Positions 11,038 to 23,834 of a stretch of DNA of 64,000 bases are shown here, one piece after another. This DNA comes from Ambrosia x helenae (lineage: Eukaryota; Streptophyta; Magnoliopsida; Asterales; Asteraceae). The notes under the pieces were generated by a model, which saw only the letters and a program-made list of their open reading frames with translations, was not told the origin of the DNA and did no database searches. The number at the start of each line of letters is the position of its first letter. Within the stretch, counting starts at the first letter, position 1. The DNA is taken from the NCBI GenBank assembly GCA_030844895.1, contig CM061233.1, positions 95,255,719 through 95,319,718 on the forward strand, written 5' to 3'. The position numbers were made by a program, and so were the translations under genes.

Positions 11038-12310
11038 TCAAGAATTAGGAAAATCAGGGAAACGAAGCTGGAACTCTTGAAGATCCTCCCATGTTGCTTC
11101 AGCAGCAGGTAAGTCTTTCCAATGCACTAAAACAGCAGCTGCCATTTTATTATTCTTCTTCACCAATTTCTTATCCAATATAGCTCTAGGTTGAAACCTG
11201 AATCTAGGCTGAGTAGGGATAGGATTTGTTTGCTGATGTGATCCATGAGCAGCCTTGAGTAGGGACACATGAAATGTTGGATGCAACTGTGATTCAGCAG
11301 GTAGATCCAATTTATAAGCCCCTTGTCCAATTTTCTCAATGATCATGAAGGGACCATAATACTTAGGTCCTAACTTTGGATGAGCCTGCCCTTTAAGAGT
11401 CTTCTGAACATAGGGTTGTAGTTTAACATAAACCCATTCCCCTGCTTTGAATTGCCTGTCTGATCTTCTTTTATTGGCCTGTTGAGTCATCTGATTCCTA
11501 GCCCTTTCCAGAGAATGTTTCAAATTCTTAAGCTTTAATTCTCTTTCCTTAAACAACTGCTCTAGAGAATCCACTTTAGTCTCATCAGGAATGTAGGGAA
11601 TGTGAATAGGAGAAGGAATACCATATAAGGTTTCAAAAGGTGACATCTTTATGGATGAATGCCAAGAGGTGTTGTACCACCACTCAGCCAGGGTCAACCA
11701 TTTAGGCCATTGCTGAGGTGTGTCCATAATCATGCATCTCAAATAAGATTCAAGGCACCTATTCAGCACCTCTGTCTGCCCATCAGTTTGGGGATGATAG
11801 GCAGAAGAGAAATTCAATTCCACACCTTGCAGCTTCATGAAATCAGTCCAGAAATGGCTTAAAAACACAGGATCTCTATCAGATACAATGGTAGAGGGAC
11901 TACCATGTAATTTGAACACATTATCAAATAAGACTTGAGCCACCTGATTTGCTGAGAAAGGATGTTTCAGACTCATAAAATGAGCATACTTAGTGAATCT
12001 ATCCACTACAACCATGATAGTATCCTTTCCCATAGAGTGAGGCAATCCACTGATGAAATCCATTGTGATATCAAAAACAATGGATTTAGGACTAGGTAGA
12101 GGTTGTAACAAACCAGGAGTTGCTGCCCTCTTATACTTAGCCCTTTGACAGTTCACACATTCTTTTATGAACTGTTTCACATCAATATCACATTTCCTCC
12201 AAAAGAACATGCTTTTCAATTTGTGAATTGTGGGAACATAACCTGAATGCCCTCCTGTACCAGAAGAATGACACAATTCCATGATCCTTTTCTTTAACTC
12301 CATATCATTA
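11038..12310 (-). pseudogene. Reina-like integrase with C-terminal chromodomain-like tail
   Basis: This is the 3' part of pol, cut from its upstream half by the Tat insertion at 12311-12315. It begins in the HHCC region (H..H..., CVNCQRAK). It contains the catalytic aspartates (ITMDFISGLP and SDRDPVF) and glutamate (DGQTEVLNRC), then a GPF/Y-like segment (YYGPFMI) and a tail with the chromodomain-like pattern VLVHWKDLP...ATWED. The 421-residue open frame is intact. A chromodomain at the integrase end is typical of chromoviruses and is thought to guide insertion to particular chromatin. Confidence 0.92.
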
Positions 12311-12315
12311 CCAAT

Positions 12316-13189
12316 TGAAGGGGTAGGGACCCAAATTCACTCGGGCCCCTACCCAAAACTAAAAAGGCCAGGACATAAGAACAAGGGCTCTAAGCCCAAG
12401 TAAGCCCAACTAGGGGCAGGTAAACACGCGGGACGCGTACGCGGACTAAATGGCTAATCAGCGGGGATGACTCGTTAAGCCCCGCGGGTTAATACCCTGA
12501 GCGGACACGTGGCAGCTGCACATTTGATCGTACAATAAAGCACGATCCAATGAAGGCCCAGCGACGTGAGACAAGGAGCATGTTGCACGATCGACCAACA
12601 GGGGACGCACACGTGTCCAATATCAAACCCGCGGGAGACAAGCAGCACACCTCATGCACTGGTTAGCCAATCAGAATGCACGGGACCACCTCAGTGAAGA
12701 TCTCCACTAACGAAAGCCTGCAGAGGGGACAGCAGTACATATGAGGACCAATCATATTGACCCAGGCCTGCAACTAACCATATGACGACACGTCACCAAG
12801 ACAGGTACGACCACCCTCTGTGATTTCCTATCGGCCACATAACATCTCCTGTTGGGCCTAACTATGGGCCGGTGTGGAGGCAAACCCTTAACTGGGCTTC
12901 AGCCCACTGGGTAAGTTAAGGGTGAATGTCAAGGTCCGTGTGGAACCTATTTAAGGAGGACTTCGTCTCCTTGAATAGGCCATTCAGAAAACCCCTGAAA
13001 AACACACCACGACCGACCACGTTTTTGTGTCTGCTAAGTAGAATCCTCTGGATTCGAGGCGGTCGCCCCCCACCGGAATATTGTCTTTTGCAGGTTTCCA
13101 TCATAAAGAAGTCATCCATCCTTGCGAAGGATCTTCCTTGTAGGAGCAGATTGTTCATATCAACCTTGAGGTGAACATTTGTTTCTTCA
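12316..13189 (+). repeat. 5' LTR of the Tat-type element
   Basis: 874 bp, from TGAAGGGGTAGGG to TTTGTTTCTTCA, with a TATA-like tatttaa at 12948-12954. It appears base-for-base identical to 24361-25234. Confidence 0.95.
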
Positions 13190-13190
13190 T

Positions 13191-13205
13191 TGGCGCCATC
13201 CGTAT
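13191..13205 (+). promoter_or_regulatory. primer binding site of the Tat-type element
   Basis: TGGCGCCATCCGT begins one base after the LTR. It has the TGGCGCC form used by many gypsy elements, not the initiator-methionine form. The exact priming tRNA is not assigned. Confidence 0.75.
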
Positions 13206-13245
13206 CGGCTAGAACAACAATTTTCACAATCTTTCGACCAAGGAT

Positions 13246-16200
13246 ATGGCAACTGAAGGAACTTCGACAAAGAACCAAGAACCACCGGTCATTGAGGATG
13301 ACCACGAGGAAGGGTCGGAGGAAACCCCACCGGCCACAGTCACAAAGGCAGCCCATAAGCCAGTAAGGAGGATAGGTGTCAGTCAAGCTGCAGCTCACAA
13401 CACTGTCGACTTGGACGGTGACGAGCACTGGGAAGAAGAAGACCCAGACGACTGGCTCTTCAAAAAGCAAGCAGAACTTACTGCAGGATACCAACAACGG
13501 GTATTACAGCAGGCACAACAACGAGTCCAAAAGACACTCAACTTCGACACCACCAACAAGGCTACAGGGGCAACAAATAAAAACAAAACGCCAAGCCGTT
13601 CCCAAAAAGAAAACACAGTCGGGAGTCGTAGCGGAGGTCGCGGGAAGGGTTCCCGCAGCCAGGGCAACGCTCCCACAGAGGAAGAAGACGGCTACGAGTC
13701 AAGTTCGCAGGCTGAGGGTGATGACGATCTAGTCAAGCCCTACAGACCTAAAGATCTGGCAGAAAAATCTAAATTCTGTGCCCGCGTCGCACTGGCACCA
13801 ATACCGGCAAAAGCCAAGCTACCGAATAGCATCGGAAAGTACGACGGGATACGTGACCCGGACGATCACGTGCACGATTTCCGTACCGCAGCTCACAGCC
13901 AAAATTGGCCAATGCAAGTCTGGTGCCACCTATTTGCCCAAACGCTTCAGGGTGCGGCCAGAGTTTGGTTTGACAACCTACCAGCAGGCAGCATCATGGA
14001 CTTTGACGACTTGTTGTCAAAATTCTCATTGCACTTCTCACATCAGAGGAAACATAAAAAAGATAAGGCCCACATCTTACTCTGCGCGAGAAGAGACAAC
14101 GAGGCACTCGAAGATTACATCACCCGCTATACGCGGGAAGCAATGCAAATAGGATGCGGAGAAGAACTCACGCGAGCAGCTTTCATTCATGGGGTCCACC
14201 ACGACGACCTCATGAAATGCCTCACAGGAAAAGACGGAATCCCGGAGTCTTGGGATGAGGTTATCAAAGCAGCCAAAATTTACGCAGCATCTGAGAAATC
14301 TTTCCGCCATGCTCGTCACCACCAGTATCCCAACAGTCAAGGGGCCCGAAGGGATAAAGGGAAACAATCAGTTTGGTCCCGCATCACCGGATCCACAGAA
14401 GAAGGAAAGTACTCCGCGCAACAAGACGCCCGCCAGATCATCAACAACAAACACACCCGCGACGGGCGGGGCGGATCTAAGAAAAATACAGAGTGGACTC
14501 CGCTGACGAAAACACCGTCCCAAGTACTCGCCACCGAACAACATAACTTCAAGGAACCTCGCCCACTGGGCAAGCGGAGGAATGTGGACACTAGCAAGCG
14601 ATGCGACTACCACAACGACTTTGGGCACAACACTGATAATTGTTACAGCTTAAAGATGGAGATTGAATCCGCCTTGAAGTCGGGGCAATTGGGTCACCTA
14701 GTCAAAAACGTACAGCGTAACGGCCGCGGCCGTGAGAATGACGATCGCGGAGAAGGACCGAACAAGAGGATACGCAATTTGCAAACGCATCTCATAGAGC
14801 GCCCCTCAAGATACAGCTGCAACATGACCGGTAAACGAACAAGCGGACAGAAACGAAACAAACATCAACTGACAGAGAGGAGTGAAGATTCATGGAAAGA
14901 ACAACCAGTCATTTTGCCTATCCCCAAAGGGGGAGCGTCGTCTACATCCCCGCTCATCATCACGGGGGTATTCGGTCATTATCGCACTCCATACATGTTT
15001 CTGGACCCGGGAAGCAGCGCGGACATCATGTACGACCAGTGTTTTAGCCAGCTCGACGAGGCGGACAAAAAGCGTTTGGTACCGGTGAGCGAACCGATAT
15101 CGGGATTCATTCATGAGTCAATATTACCCCGGGGGGTCATCACGTTCCCAGTTACTTGGTCGGATGGTAATTTGTCGCGGACGGAGGAATGCGAATTCAT
15201 GGTACTCCCAGTGAACTCAGCACATGACCTACTAATAGGAAGAGAGGGACTTGCCAAATTCAATAGCAACGCATCCGCTCCGCACCAGGTAGTCGGCTTT
15301 CCAACCCGAAAGGGGGTGGCGTTTATCCGAGGCAATCACCAATGTCACACAGCAGAGACCCCGAAGCCAGCTAAATCCGCCAAAAAACCAAACTCGACCG
15401 AGCCAGAGAAGTGGATACTTAATCCCAGCTTCCCCGAGCAAACCGTAAACATCGGGCCCGCACTGTCAGACGCGGTCCGAACTCACTTGAAACAATTGTT
15501 AATCAAAAACAAAGACATTTTTGCGTGGACACCGGCGGACATGGTAGGAGTCCCCCGAGAAATAGCCGAGCACAGGCTCGCCACGTACAAATCAGTGGAA
15601 CCAGTGGTACAAAAGAAACGAAGCATGGGGCCGGAAAAAACTAAGGCAATGAACGAACAAGTCACAGAGTTGCTGAACGCAGGCATACTTCGCCCGGTAA
15701 AATACCAAACATGGGTCGCCAACCCAGTAATGGTTGCCAAAGCCAATGGAGGGTGGCGTATGTGTGTAGATTACAAGGACCTGAACAAAGCGTGCCCGAA
15801 AGATTGCTATCCGTTACCCGAGATAGACCTGAAGGTTGATTCTCTGGCTCCTTTTCGTTTCAAATGCTTTCTTGATGCCTACAAGGGATATCACCAGATT
15901 CAAATGGCGAAAGGCGACGAGGACAAAACCGCTTTCCGAACGGACATGGGCACTTTCTGCTACACCAAGATGCCGTTCGGGCTCAAGAACGCGGGAGCCA
16001 CATATCAGCGACTAATGGACTCAGTCTTCGCCGCACAGATCGGAGTGAACTTGGAGGTATACGTAGATGACCTTGTAATCAAAAGTACGGAGGAGGATCG
16101 AATGTTAACGGACATACAAAAGACTTTTGACCAGTTACGCCAAGTCCGCATGAAGCTCAATCCCAGTAAATGCTCTTTCGGCATGGAGGAAGGCAAATTC

Positions 16201-18639
16201 CTGGGAGTTGTCGTCACGAAGGAAGGTTTCCGCGCGAATCCTGAAAAGGTACAGGCCATAGAGCGTATGCCTTCACCAGCCTCAGTGAAGGAAGTGCAGA
16301 CCCTAATGGGGCGTCTTGTAGCTCTGAATCGCTTCCTGTCAAACTACGCTTCAAGGTCATTCCCATTCGTGAGCACGCTGCGCAACTGTTTGAAGAAAAC
16401 CAATTTCAGATGGACACCAGAGGCGGAAACCGCGTTTCAGGACATGAAGCAATGCCTCATGAACCTGCCCACGCTAACAGCCCCGCGGCCTAAAGAGCCA
16501 CTGACACTATACCTGGCGGTAGCGGACAAAGCGGTTGGCGCTGCCTTAGTGGTCGACCGAAAAGGCGTACAAACCCCCGTGTACTACGTCAGTCGAACAC
16601 TGTTGGACGCGGAAACACGCTACTCGACCATGGAGAAACTGGTTTTAGCTCTAGTACATGCATCAAGACGCCTACGACGATACTTCCAAGGCCATCCTAT
16701 CAATGTACTCACAGACTACCGGATTAGCGATGTCTTGAAGAAACCAGAACTTTCGGGTAGATTAGCAAAATGGGCAATCGAACTAGGAGAGCATGAAATC
16801 TTCTACAAACCACGTCCAGCCATCAAGGGGCAAATTTTGGCGGACTTCACAACAGAGGTACCCGCCAATAAGGTAGCGGAGTGCCTGATGGAGCAAGATC
16901 CACCGCCACCAACGGCTCAGACCGACAAATGGTCACTCTACACTGACGGCGCGAAGAGTGACGACGGTGCGGGAGCAGGCTTGCGGCTCGTCAACCCAGA
17001 GGGCGCAGAATTCACATACGCAATCCGCCTAAACTTCGAGAGCACAAACAACGAAGCGGAATATGAAGCCCTGCTGGCGGGCCTCAGAATTGCGGACAAG
17101 ATGGGCGCCCGTTTCCTCGACGCGCATGTAGACTCAATGCTCGTCGCCGCACAAGTGAACGGACAATACGAGGCGAGGGATGCCAAAATGGCCCTATACT
17201 TAGAGCAAACTAAAAAGCTCATGCAGCGGTTCACATATTGCAAAGTCCTCCACATCAACCGGAGTGAAAACAAGCCCGCTGACGCACTGAGCAAGATGGC
17301 AGCCTCCGTTTACGAACACATGGCAAAAGACGTTCGAGTCGAAGTCTTGAGCGCACCCTCTGTACCCGCACACCAAGTCAATGTTGTACAAGTAGGCACC
17401 CCATCATGGATGGCACCGATAACCGCCTACTTAACAAACGGATCCCTACCAGAGGACAAATCCGAAGCGCGGAAAGTACAACTCAAGGCCATGCATTATC
17501 AAGTGTTGGACGGTACCCTATACAGGAGGTCGTACTTGGGCCCACTATTGAGGTGTGTCGATCCCGAAAAGGCTATGTTCCTCATCAAGGAGGTGCATGA
17601 AGGGATCTGCGGCCTACACGCAGGACCAAGAATGGTTGTTGCGAAACTAATGAATGCGGGATATTATTGGCCAGGCATGCATGTTGATGCCGTCAAAATA
17701 CTCCGCAAGTGCTATGCCTGTCAACGCCATGCTCCAAGCACATTACGTCCCAAGAACGACTTAGTACCAGTCACCTCTGCATGGCCCTTCCAAAAGTGGG
17801 CAATTGACATAGTGGGTCCGTTCCCGACAGCACCGGGAAATGTTAGATACCTAATCGTAGCAATCGACTACTTCACGAAGTGGGTCGAGGCCAAACCACT
17901 AGTGTCTATCGATGCCCGCACAGTCAAGCGCTTCATCTGGGAGTTCATCATCTGCCGCTTTGGCCTACCAATGAACATTGTCAGCGATAATGGCTTACAG
18001 TTCACGGATGCCGGACTCCAAGAGTGGCTAGCTGGCATGGGGGTAGAGCAAACGTTCACATCCGTCGCCCACCCGCAAGCCAATGGACAAGTCGAACGCG
18101 CAAACCGCAGCATCGTTGACGGGATCAAAGCCCGCTTGAACACCAGGCGGTCAGGATGGGTAGACGAGATACCGAATGTCCTATGGGCACATCGCACGTT
18201 AACCAAGACCAGCAACGGGGAGACACCTTTTAGCCTAACATACGGCACTGAGGCCATGATCCCCGCAGAAATTGGTTGCCCATCCGCGCGTGTCCTATTA
18301 GCCTCAAAAACCGACAACGATCAGGAACTGCGCCTCAATTTGGACCTGCTGGAAGAGCGAAGAGGGTTAGCAGCACTCAAAGAAGCCAAGTATAAAAGAC
18401 AGCTGGAATAGTACTACAATGCCCGGGTCAAAAAGACAGAATTCCAAGTCGGTGACTTCGTGTTCCGGCTCAACGAGGCATCCACGGCCGAAGCACTGGG
18501 AAAGCTCGCACCGACCTGGGAAGGCCCGTACAAGGTCCAGGAAGTACTGGGAAAGGGCGCGTACGCATTAGAGCGCCTGGATGGGACCGCGGTCCCGAGA
18601 TCATGGAATGCCGCCCAGCTACGAATCTGTTACATGTAA
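13246..18639 (+). CDS. Tat-type gag-pol polyprotein with one internal stop
   Basis: The start ATG at 13246 lies just after the primer site. The first 1721 codons are open to a TAG at 18409-18411; 75 further codons in the same frame follow to the TAA at 18637-18639. Approximate residues: charged N-terminal region 1-178, gag capsid-like 179-355, knuckle-like CDYH...GHNTDNC 451-465, protease DPGSSADI about 587, RT 790-1010 with YVDD about 938, gypsy RNase H 1080-1215, second RNase H 1228-1360 (YTDGA...NNEAEYEAL...ADALSK), integrase HHCC 1450-1500, then D, D and E near 1520, 1580 and 1616. The TAG sits where relatives would likely have glutamine, so it is probably a CAG-to-TAG change; readthrough cannot be excluded. 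Confidence 0.95.
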
Positions 18640-18763
18640 TAGTATGTTAAATTGACGTCATGTAACCATCTAGTGGGTTTCAGGCCCCACAATTAATGAA
18701 TATTCCAACTGTTGAATTTAAATCGTGTGAATATGTTAATACCAGTGAATAGCAACACCTAAG

Positions 18764-19456
18764 AGGCATGTTGACGTTTGCACGTAACATAGCCACCTTG
18801 GTCCGCAAACTTGCTCTCACAAGCAATTGATTGCGGACTAAGCAGATCAAGAGGCATGTTGACGTTTTCACGTAATATAGCCACCTTGGTCCGCGAACTT
18901 GCTTTCACAAGCAATTGATTGCGGACTAAGCAGGTCAAAAGGCATGTTGATGTTTTCACGCAACATAGCCGCCTTGGTCCGCGAACTTGCTTTCACAAGC
19001 AATCGATTGCGGACTAAGCAGATCAAAAGGCGTGTTGATGTTTTCACGCAACATAGCCGCCTTGGTCCGCGAACTTGCTTTCACAAGCAATCGATTGCGG
19101 ACTAAGCAGATCAAAAGGCATGTTGATGTTTTCACGTAACAGAGCCGCCTTGGTCCGCGAACTTGCTTTCACAAGCAATCGATTGCGGACTAAGCAGATC
19201 AAAAGGCATGTTGATGTTTTCACGTAACATAGCCGCCTTGGTCCGCGAACTTGCTTTCACAAGCAATCGATTGCGGACTAAGCAGGTCAAGAGGCATGGT
19301 GACGTTTTTACGTAACATAGCCACCTTGGTCCGCGAACTTGCTGTCACAAGCAATCAATTGCGGACCAAGCAGATCAAAAAGGCATGTCGACGTTTGCAT
19401 GTGACATAGCTGCTTCGATCCGCATGATTACTTTCGCGAGCAACTCATCGACAGAA
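18764..19456 (+). repeat. 88-bp tandem repeats with internal hairpin, about 8 units
   Basis: The word aggcatg (or a one-base variant) recurs at 18764, 18852, 18940, 19028, 19116, 19204, 19292 and 19381, a spacing of exactly 88 apart from one unit of 89. Within each unit cttggtccgc pairs with gcggactaag, and inside that ttgct pairs with agcaa, giving a strong two-part stem-loop. The last unit is diverged. The array lies just after pol, in the 3' untranslated part of the Tat element. Tandem arrays here are known in Tat-type elements and can seed satellite DNA. Confidence 0.93.
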
Positions 19457-19688
19457 AGAATCACAAAAAATTTAGTGAAAATGAAAATGAAATGACACAG
19501 AAGCAATATAAACAAGAGGCTAACATCAAAGTCATAATATCAAAGTTCATTCCACATTACAAAATATCGACAAAAACATCGAGCATCCGGATTCAAGCAA
19601 AAAACAACTATGCACTACAAGAGCGCAACACAGATGCTCGAAAAACCCTAGCCAATACATACATTAACAAAACACCAAGGAGTCAAAC

Positions 19689-20102
19689 CTAATCTAGAAC
19701 AATAACGTGGGCCCACCCACTGTCAGTTCGCCGGAACCGAAGCTTCGGGATGGGCTGACGCACAGCAGGAAGGGCCAGCACCCCCGCCGGCAGCCCATTA
19801 GAACCGACGGAGGAACCACCGTCGGCGGCAGCAGGCGGCGCACGTGCCTCAGCCACCATCTGTATCCGTCGAGCCCCGGCAGCAGAACTCTCACAGTTGA
19901 CTGAAGCCACGACTCCGGCAGCAGCCTGAGCACACACTTCAGCCAAGGCCTTCATCTTGCTCTCCGGATCCACCAAAGAGGGTCTCACCTGAGCCTGGCC
20001 GACCGGAGGAGCACCATTGTGAAGGTTCAGCAAGCACTCCACAACCAACTTATCTTCAACTTCATCATCGGAACTCCTTGCACGAGAAGGAAGACTTGAC
20101 AT
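19689..20102 (-). CDS. small antisense protein of the Tat element, unknown function
   Basis: A 137-codon open frame starts at the ATG at 20102 (MSSLPSRARSSDDE) and ends at the TAG at 19689-19691. An upstream in-frame start is possible but has weaker context. A TATA box (TATATAAATA on the minus strand, 20175-20184) lies about 75 bases upstream, which favours 20102. The protein is rich in alanine, glycine and proline, has an acidic start and shows no recognised domain. It is oriented against gag-pol, next to the larger antisense unit. It could be a separate accessory protein or a remnant exon of that unit. Confidence 0.55.
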   Translation of the reverse strand: MSSLPSRARSSDDEVEDKLVVECLLNLHNGAPPVGQAQVRPSLVDPESKMKALAEVCAQAAAGVVASVNCESSAAGARRIQMVAEARAPPAAADGGSSVGSNGLPAGVLALPAVRQPIPKLRFRRTDSGWAHVIVLD

Positions 20103-20174
20103 TTTGACGAAGAAGAAGATAGAAACAGAGAGGAGAAGAATGAGATTAGTGAACACAAATCAACCACTAAACCT

Positions 20175-20184
20175 ATTTATATAC
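20175..20184 (-). promoter_or_regulatory. TATA box before the small antisense frame
   Basis: The minus strand reads TATATAAATA about 75 bases before the ATG at 20102, a normal plant promoter distance. Confidence 0.5.
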
Positions 20185-20449
20185 TACCAAGGGGGAGTAC
20201 TCATGAGTCGCCATTAATACAGCGAGTCACATCAATCGATAGGAGGTGACAAGTGTCACCTGCAGCCGTCCATCACGCCGTCAAGAGTCATTAATGACTG
20301 ACGGCTGACACCTAAAATCCCTAAAACAATCATGACAGGGAGGATGAAAGGACGCATACAACGAAATGACTTCCATCACACAAGTGTTAAGACAAAATAA
20401 CATTGTTTAATACAAACACATGCAAGTAAAGTAATAGAATTTATAACGC

Positions 20450-23400
20450 TCAATCCTCCCCAAAGTCAACACGATCAATAAAGTCATCTTCCGCATCATC
20501 GGTAGGCGGAATGGATGGAGTGGTCACATCTGTAGGAGCGGACGAGGTACCCTCGCCGCGAAGTGCCGCCGCAGCACGAGCAGCCTCTTCCTGGACTTCC
20601 TTCTCTTTCTCAGTTTGTAATTCCCTATCCGCCTCCTCAAAAGCGGCCCGGAGTAGCCGCACCCCATCCGGCGACTTCACGCATTCAGCTATCACATCCA
20701 TCACTGGGAATGAGAGCTCGTCATACGCGGCGACCTCCGCGTCATACTCCGCTTCCGCGTCAACTTCACGATAAGGATTATCCTCCAATGGACGCCCGCT
20801 AAGACAGAAATCAAAACCTTGCTTGAAGCCAAGAACTGCACCAAACTGCTTTGATTTCTCCAACAAACGGGCAACAGCCTGGACAAGGGCTGGCTCTTCC
20901 CACACGCGGGTAAACACCTACAGCCAGAAAGGATACACATGTAAAAGTAAAAAAGAAAGAAGAGGAAACAACACAAGGTAGAGGGAAACTGGAAGTAAAA
21001 CATACCCCTTGTAGCCCAACAGTCATCAGCCAGTTCACATCTCCCAATGCCTCCTCATAGCTCGCCCGAGCAACACGCAGGGATTCCCGGGCGTCGTCGC
21101 GGGAAGTAGTGAGACCTTGGATGTCAATACCTAAGGTTTTCTTCTCATCACGAAGAACATCAACTTCCTGCTTCAACAGAGCAACCTCACTTTCCAAGGC
21201 CGACACCTGGGTTGCCTGGACCAACTCCGCTTCCTCCTTCTGGGCCAAGGCAGCACGCGCAGCCGCAAGTTCAGATTTTTCCTTCTCCAGCTCAGACGTT
21301 CGCGTTTCCAAGGCCCCCTTAAGGCGGTCCACCTCGTTTTCCAACCCCCGTGCGCGATCGCGCTCTTTAGCAATAAGCGCATTGGTGGTTTCGCACGAGG
21401 CTTTCCATTCCTGGAAGGATTTGGCATGACGTTCCTCGGAGGATTTAGCCTGGGCCAAAGCATCAGATAAGGCCTTGGACTGAGCAACACAATCTTTGTT
21501 GTGCTTGTCGAGCACCTTCTTGAACGCTGCTTTCCGCGCTGCCAGCTCTTCCTCAGCTTGCCTCAACCCCTGAAACCCGCGGTGAACTTCACTTAACGTA
21601 GCCGCAGCCATGGCCAGACCAGCGGCACCGTCTTGAAGAAGGGCCAGTCGATCTCGTGAGGCAGTGTATGCCCGCTCCGCCGGAGGGATAGAGCCTAACA
21701 ACCATTCTTCACAAGTATCCATCTGGAAGAAGCGGCCATCCTCACGGACAGACCAGTCAGGACGATACACCGGGCCCGTCGCGGCATCCAGCCTAAACCC
21801 GCCAGATGCAACCCCCGTAGCATATGACTTTTTGGGATTGCTACCGCCCGCGGACGCAGTCCCCTTGACTGACCCACCACCATCACTACCACCCGCCGAC
21901 CCGCCGCCCGATGACAAGTCAACATACCCAGCATCCTCAGGAACACCGCTCGAAAACATGGTTTCACGCGGATTTTGCCCACCGCTGGGTGGCTTCGAAT
22001 GCAAACCCACGCCGCTATCATCTCCAATCTCAACCCCCTTGCCTTTCTCTTGTTCCCTACGCCTCATCTCCCGAGCTGTTGCAGCCTCCTTGTCGTCCGG
22101 GGCCCGAGCATCCTCCTGTGGAGGAGGCTGCTGCCTAACATCAACCCCACTAGGTTGCTCGTCAACCCCGCCCTGCGTTGTGACCGGAGGACTAACGGGA
22201 ATGGAAGATCGGGAGCCAGACACGTCAGACAATTTAGGCCCCCCAGGGAAAAGCCGAGATACCCCTACAAAGACAAACATGTCAGATAAAGAAGCCACAA
22301 AACAAAACCAGAGTCAAGCACGAGGCTATACCTGGATTGACCTCCTTCACGATTTTCGAGGCCAGACGTGGCCGCTTATGGGACGCACCCAACCGAATTT
22401 TCAATCCCGACGCGGAAGAATCCCCCTCAGGCACCTTCCGCTTACCGGAGTCCATCATGTGAACGACATCCCGCAGCCGTTTCCCTGCACCATAACCACC
22501 ACTACCCGCATCCGCACCAGGACGACTCGTCTGAGGTGGTGTGTCGAACACTTCAACATAGTCCACACCCTCTTTGGCAGCGCCAGATGCGGGCGGCTGC
22601 CGAGAAGCACCACTACCATGGCTAATACCTGCACGAGCCCGACTCCGGTGAGACAACGAGAAAGACTCATCCTCAACCTCGTCATCAGAGACAGATGTAA
22701 TATTAACCCCGGCAGCGGAAACCGCTTTCCGGGGACGAGGATTGACGGGAACATCACCTGGAATAAGGGCATGCCCAGGAAAATCTCTCACATTCACCGC
22801 CATGAAATTTTTCAGAGTTAGCTCCACGAGTGGCTCCTCATCCGCACGGAGCGGCTCCCAACGAAATTCACCCTCAACACCCGCCACAATGGAATAAAAA
22901 CAGCTTGTCTCTGTAAAAGAATAGATAAGTCAAATGCACAAGGTCAACAAGCAATAGAACAACGCAAAGGGCAAGAACAGCCATACCTTTACCGCCCACA
23001 TAGAAGTGCGGGTTCTGGTCAGCCCTACCACCCACGCGGCTGACACCCGCCATCAACAGGGCCTCCGGCCTTACATTGGCCATATCAATGGATGTAACCT
23101 GCTCGGTAATTTTGTCATACCAGTCAAAGTCAGCATAATTGATAACCGGGAAATCTTTCAGCTTGGCCTTGGCAGACACGGCCAACCACTGCAATGACAC
23201 CGGCACAACCCCTTGCCGGATGAAAAAGAACTTGGTTTTCCAATCATGCATGCTGCGCGGTGGTTCGTTACCAACGGGCTTAATCCGGCTCCGTTGGGCA
23301 AACGAGAACCACTGCGGACCCCCACGGGTAAGCCGATAAAAGGCATTGAACATCTCGAAAGTCGGCTCTACCCCCTGAGAACGGCAGACAAACTCAAAGT

Positions 23401-23707
23401 GAACCATCCGGGTCATACCCAGAGGGGTCAGTTGAGTCAAATAAAGGCCGTACCGGAGAAACAAGTCACACACAAAACGAGTTGCTGGTAATCGGAAGCC
23501 AGCCAACTCAAAATGGGCAGCATACAAAGCCATCCTGCCAGGCCCAGCATCGAGAACTGTTTCTCCGTCCGACGGCAAAACCGGACCCCAACTGGCCGGA
23601 ATTTCATAAAGTTCAAGAAATTGCTCGAATGACTCTCTCTTCCACTTGATAGGAGCATCAGACATACAAACGACCTCCTTCTTTCCCCTAACGTCAGCTT
23701 CGGCCAT
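20450..23707 (-). CDS. four-exon antisense gene in the Tat element ('putative gypsy type transposon' domain)
   Basis: The exons on the minus strand are 23707-22987, 22910-22332, 22264-21006 and 20917-20450. The introns (76, 67 and 88 bp) all begin GT and end AG. Joined exon lengths total 3027 bases, exactly 1009 codons including stop, and the frame is kept across all three junctions. Exon 1 and the start of exon 2 (motifs FEQFLELYEIP, RLPATRFVCDLFLRYGL, QWFSF, GRADQNPHFYVGGK) resemble the plant family named putative gypsy type transposon (Transposase_28). The end of exon 2 and start of exon 3 are low-complexity Gly/Ser/Pro. The rest of exon 3 is a long Glu/Lys/Ala coiled coil, and exon 4 ends acidic. 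Extra antisense genes are known in Tat-type elements; the role is unknown. Confidence 0.85.
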
Positions 23708-23834
23708 CTTCGACTACAAAAAATTGAAACGGAATCTCACAGAACTCACAAACGGTGACGGTTGACACAAGGGGATTAGGAAGAAACTCAGGGAAAACAA
23801 TGGAAGAAAAACGGACAAATGAGGCTAAGAGCAC

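Noticed and set aside
12926..13174. 82-codon frame repeated exactly at 24971-25219
   Set aside because: It is present twice only because it lies in both LTRs; the low-complexity composition gives no reason to call a protein.
18764..19456. Possible CRISPR array
   Set aside because: The 88-bp units are contiguous with no unique spacers and lie within a plant retrotransposon.
21664..22821. Long plus-strand open frame (385 codons) in the Tat element
   Set aside because: It is the mirror of the antisense exons; its composition is Pro/Ser/Arg-rich without domain motifs, while the minus strand shows splice sites, a coiled coil and a conserved family.
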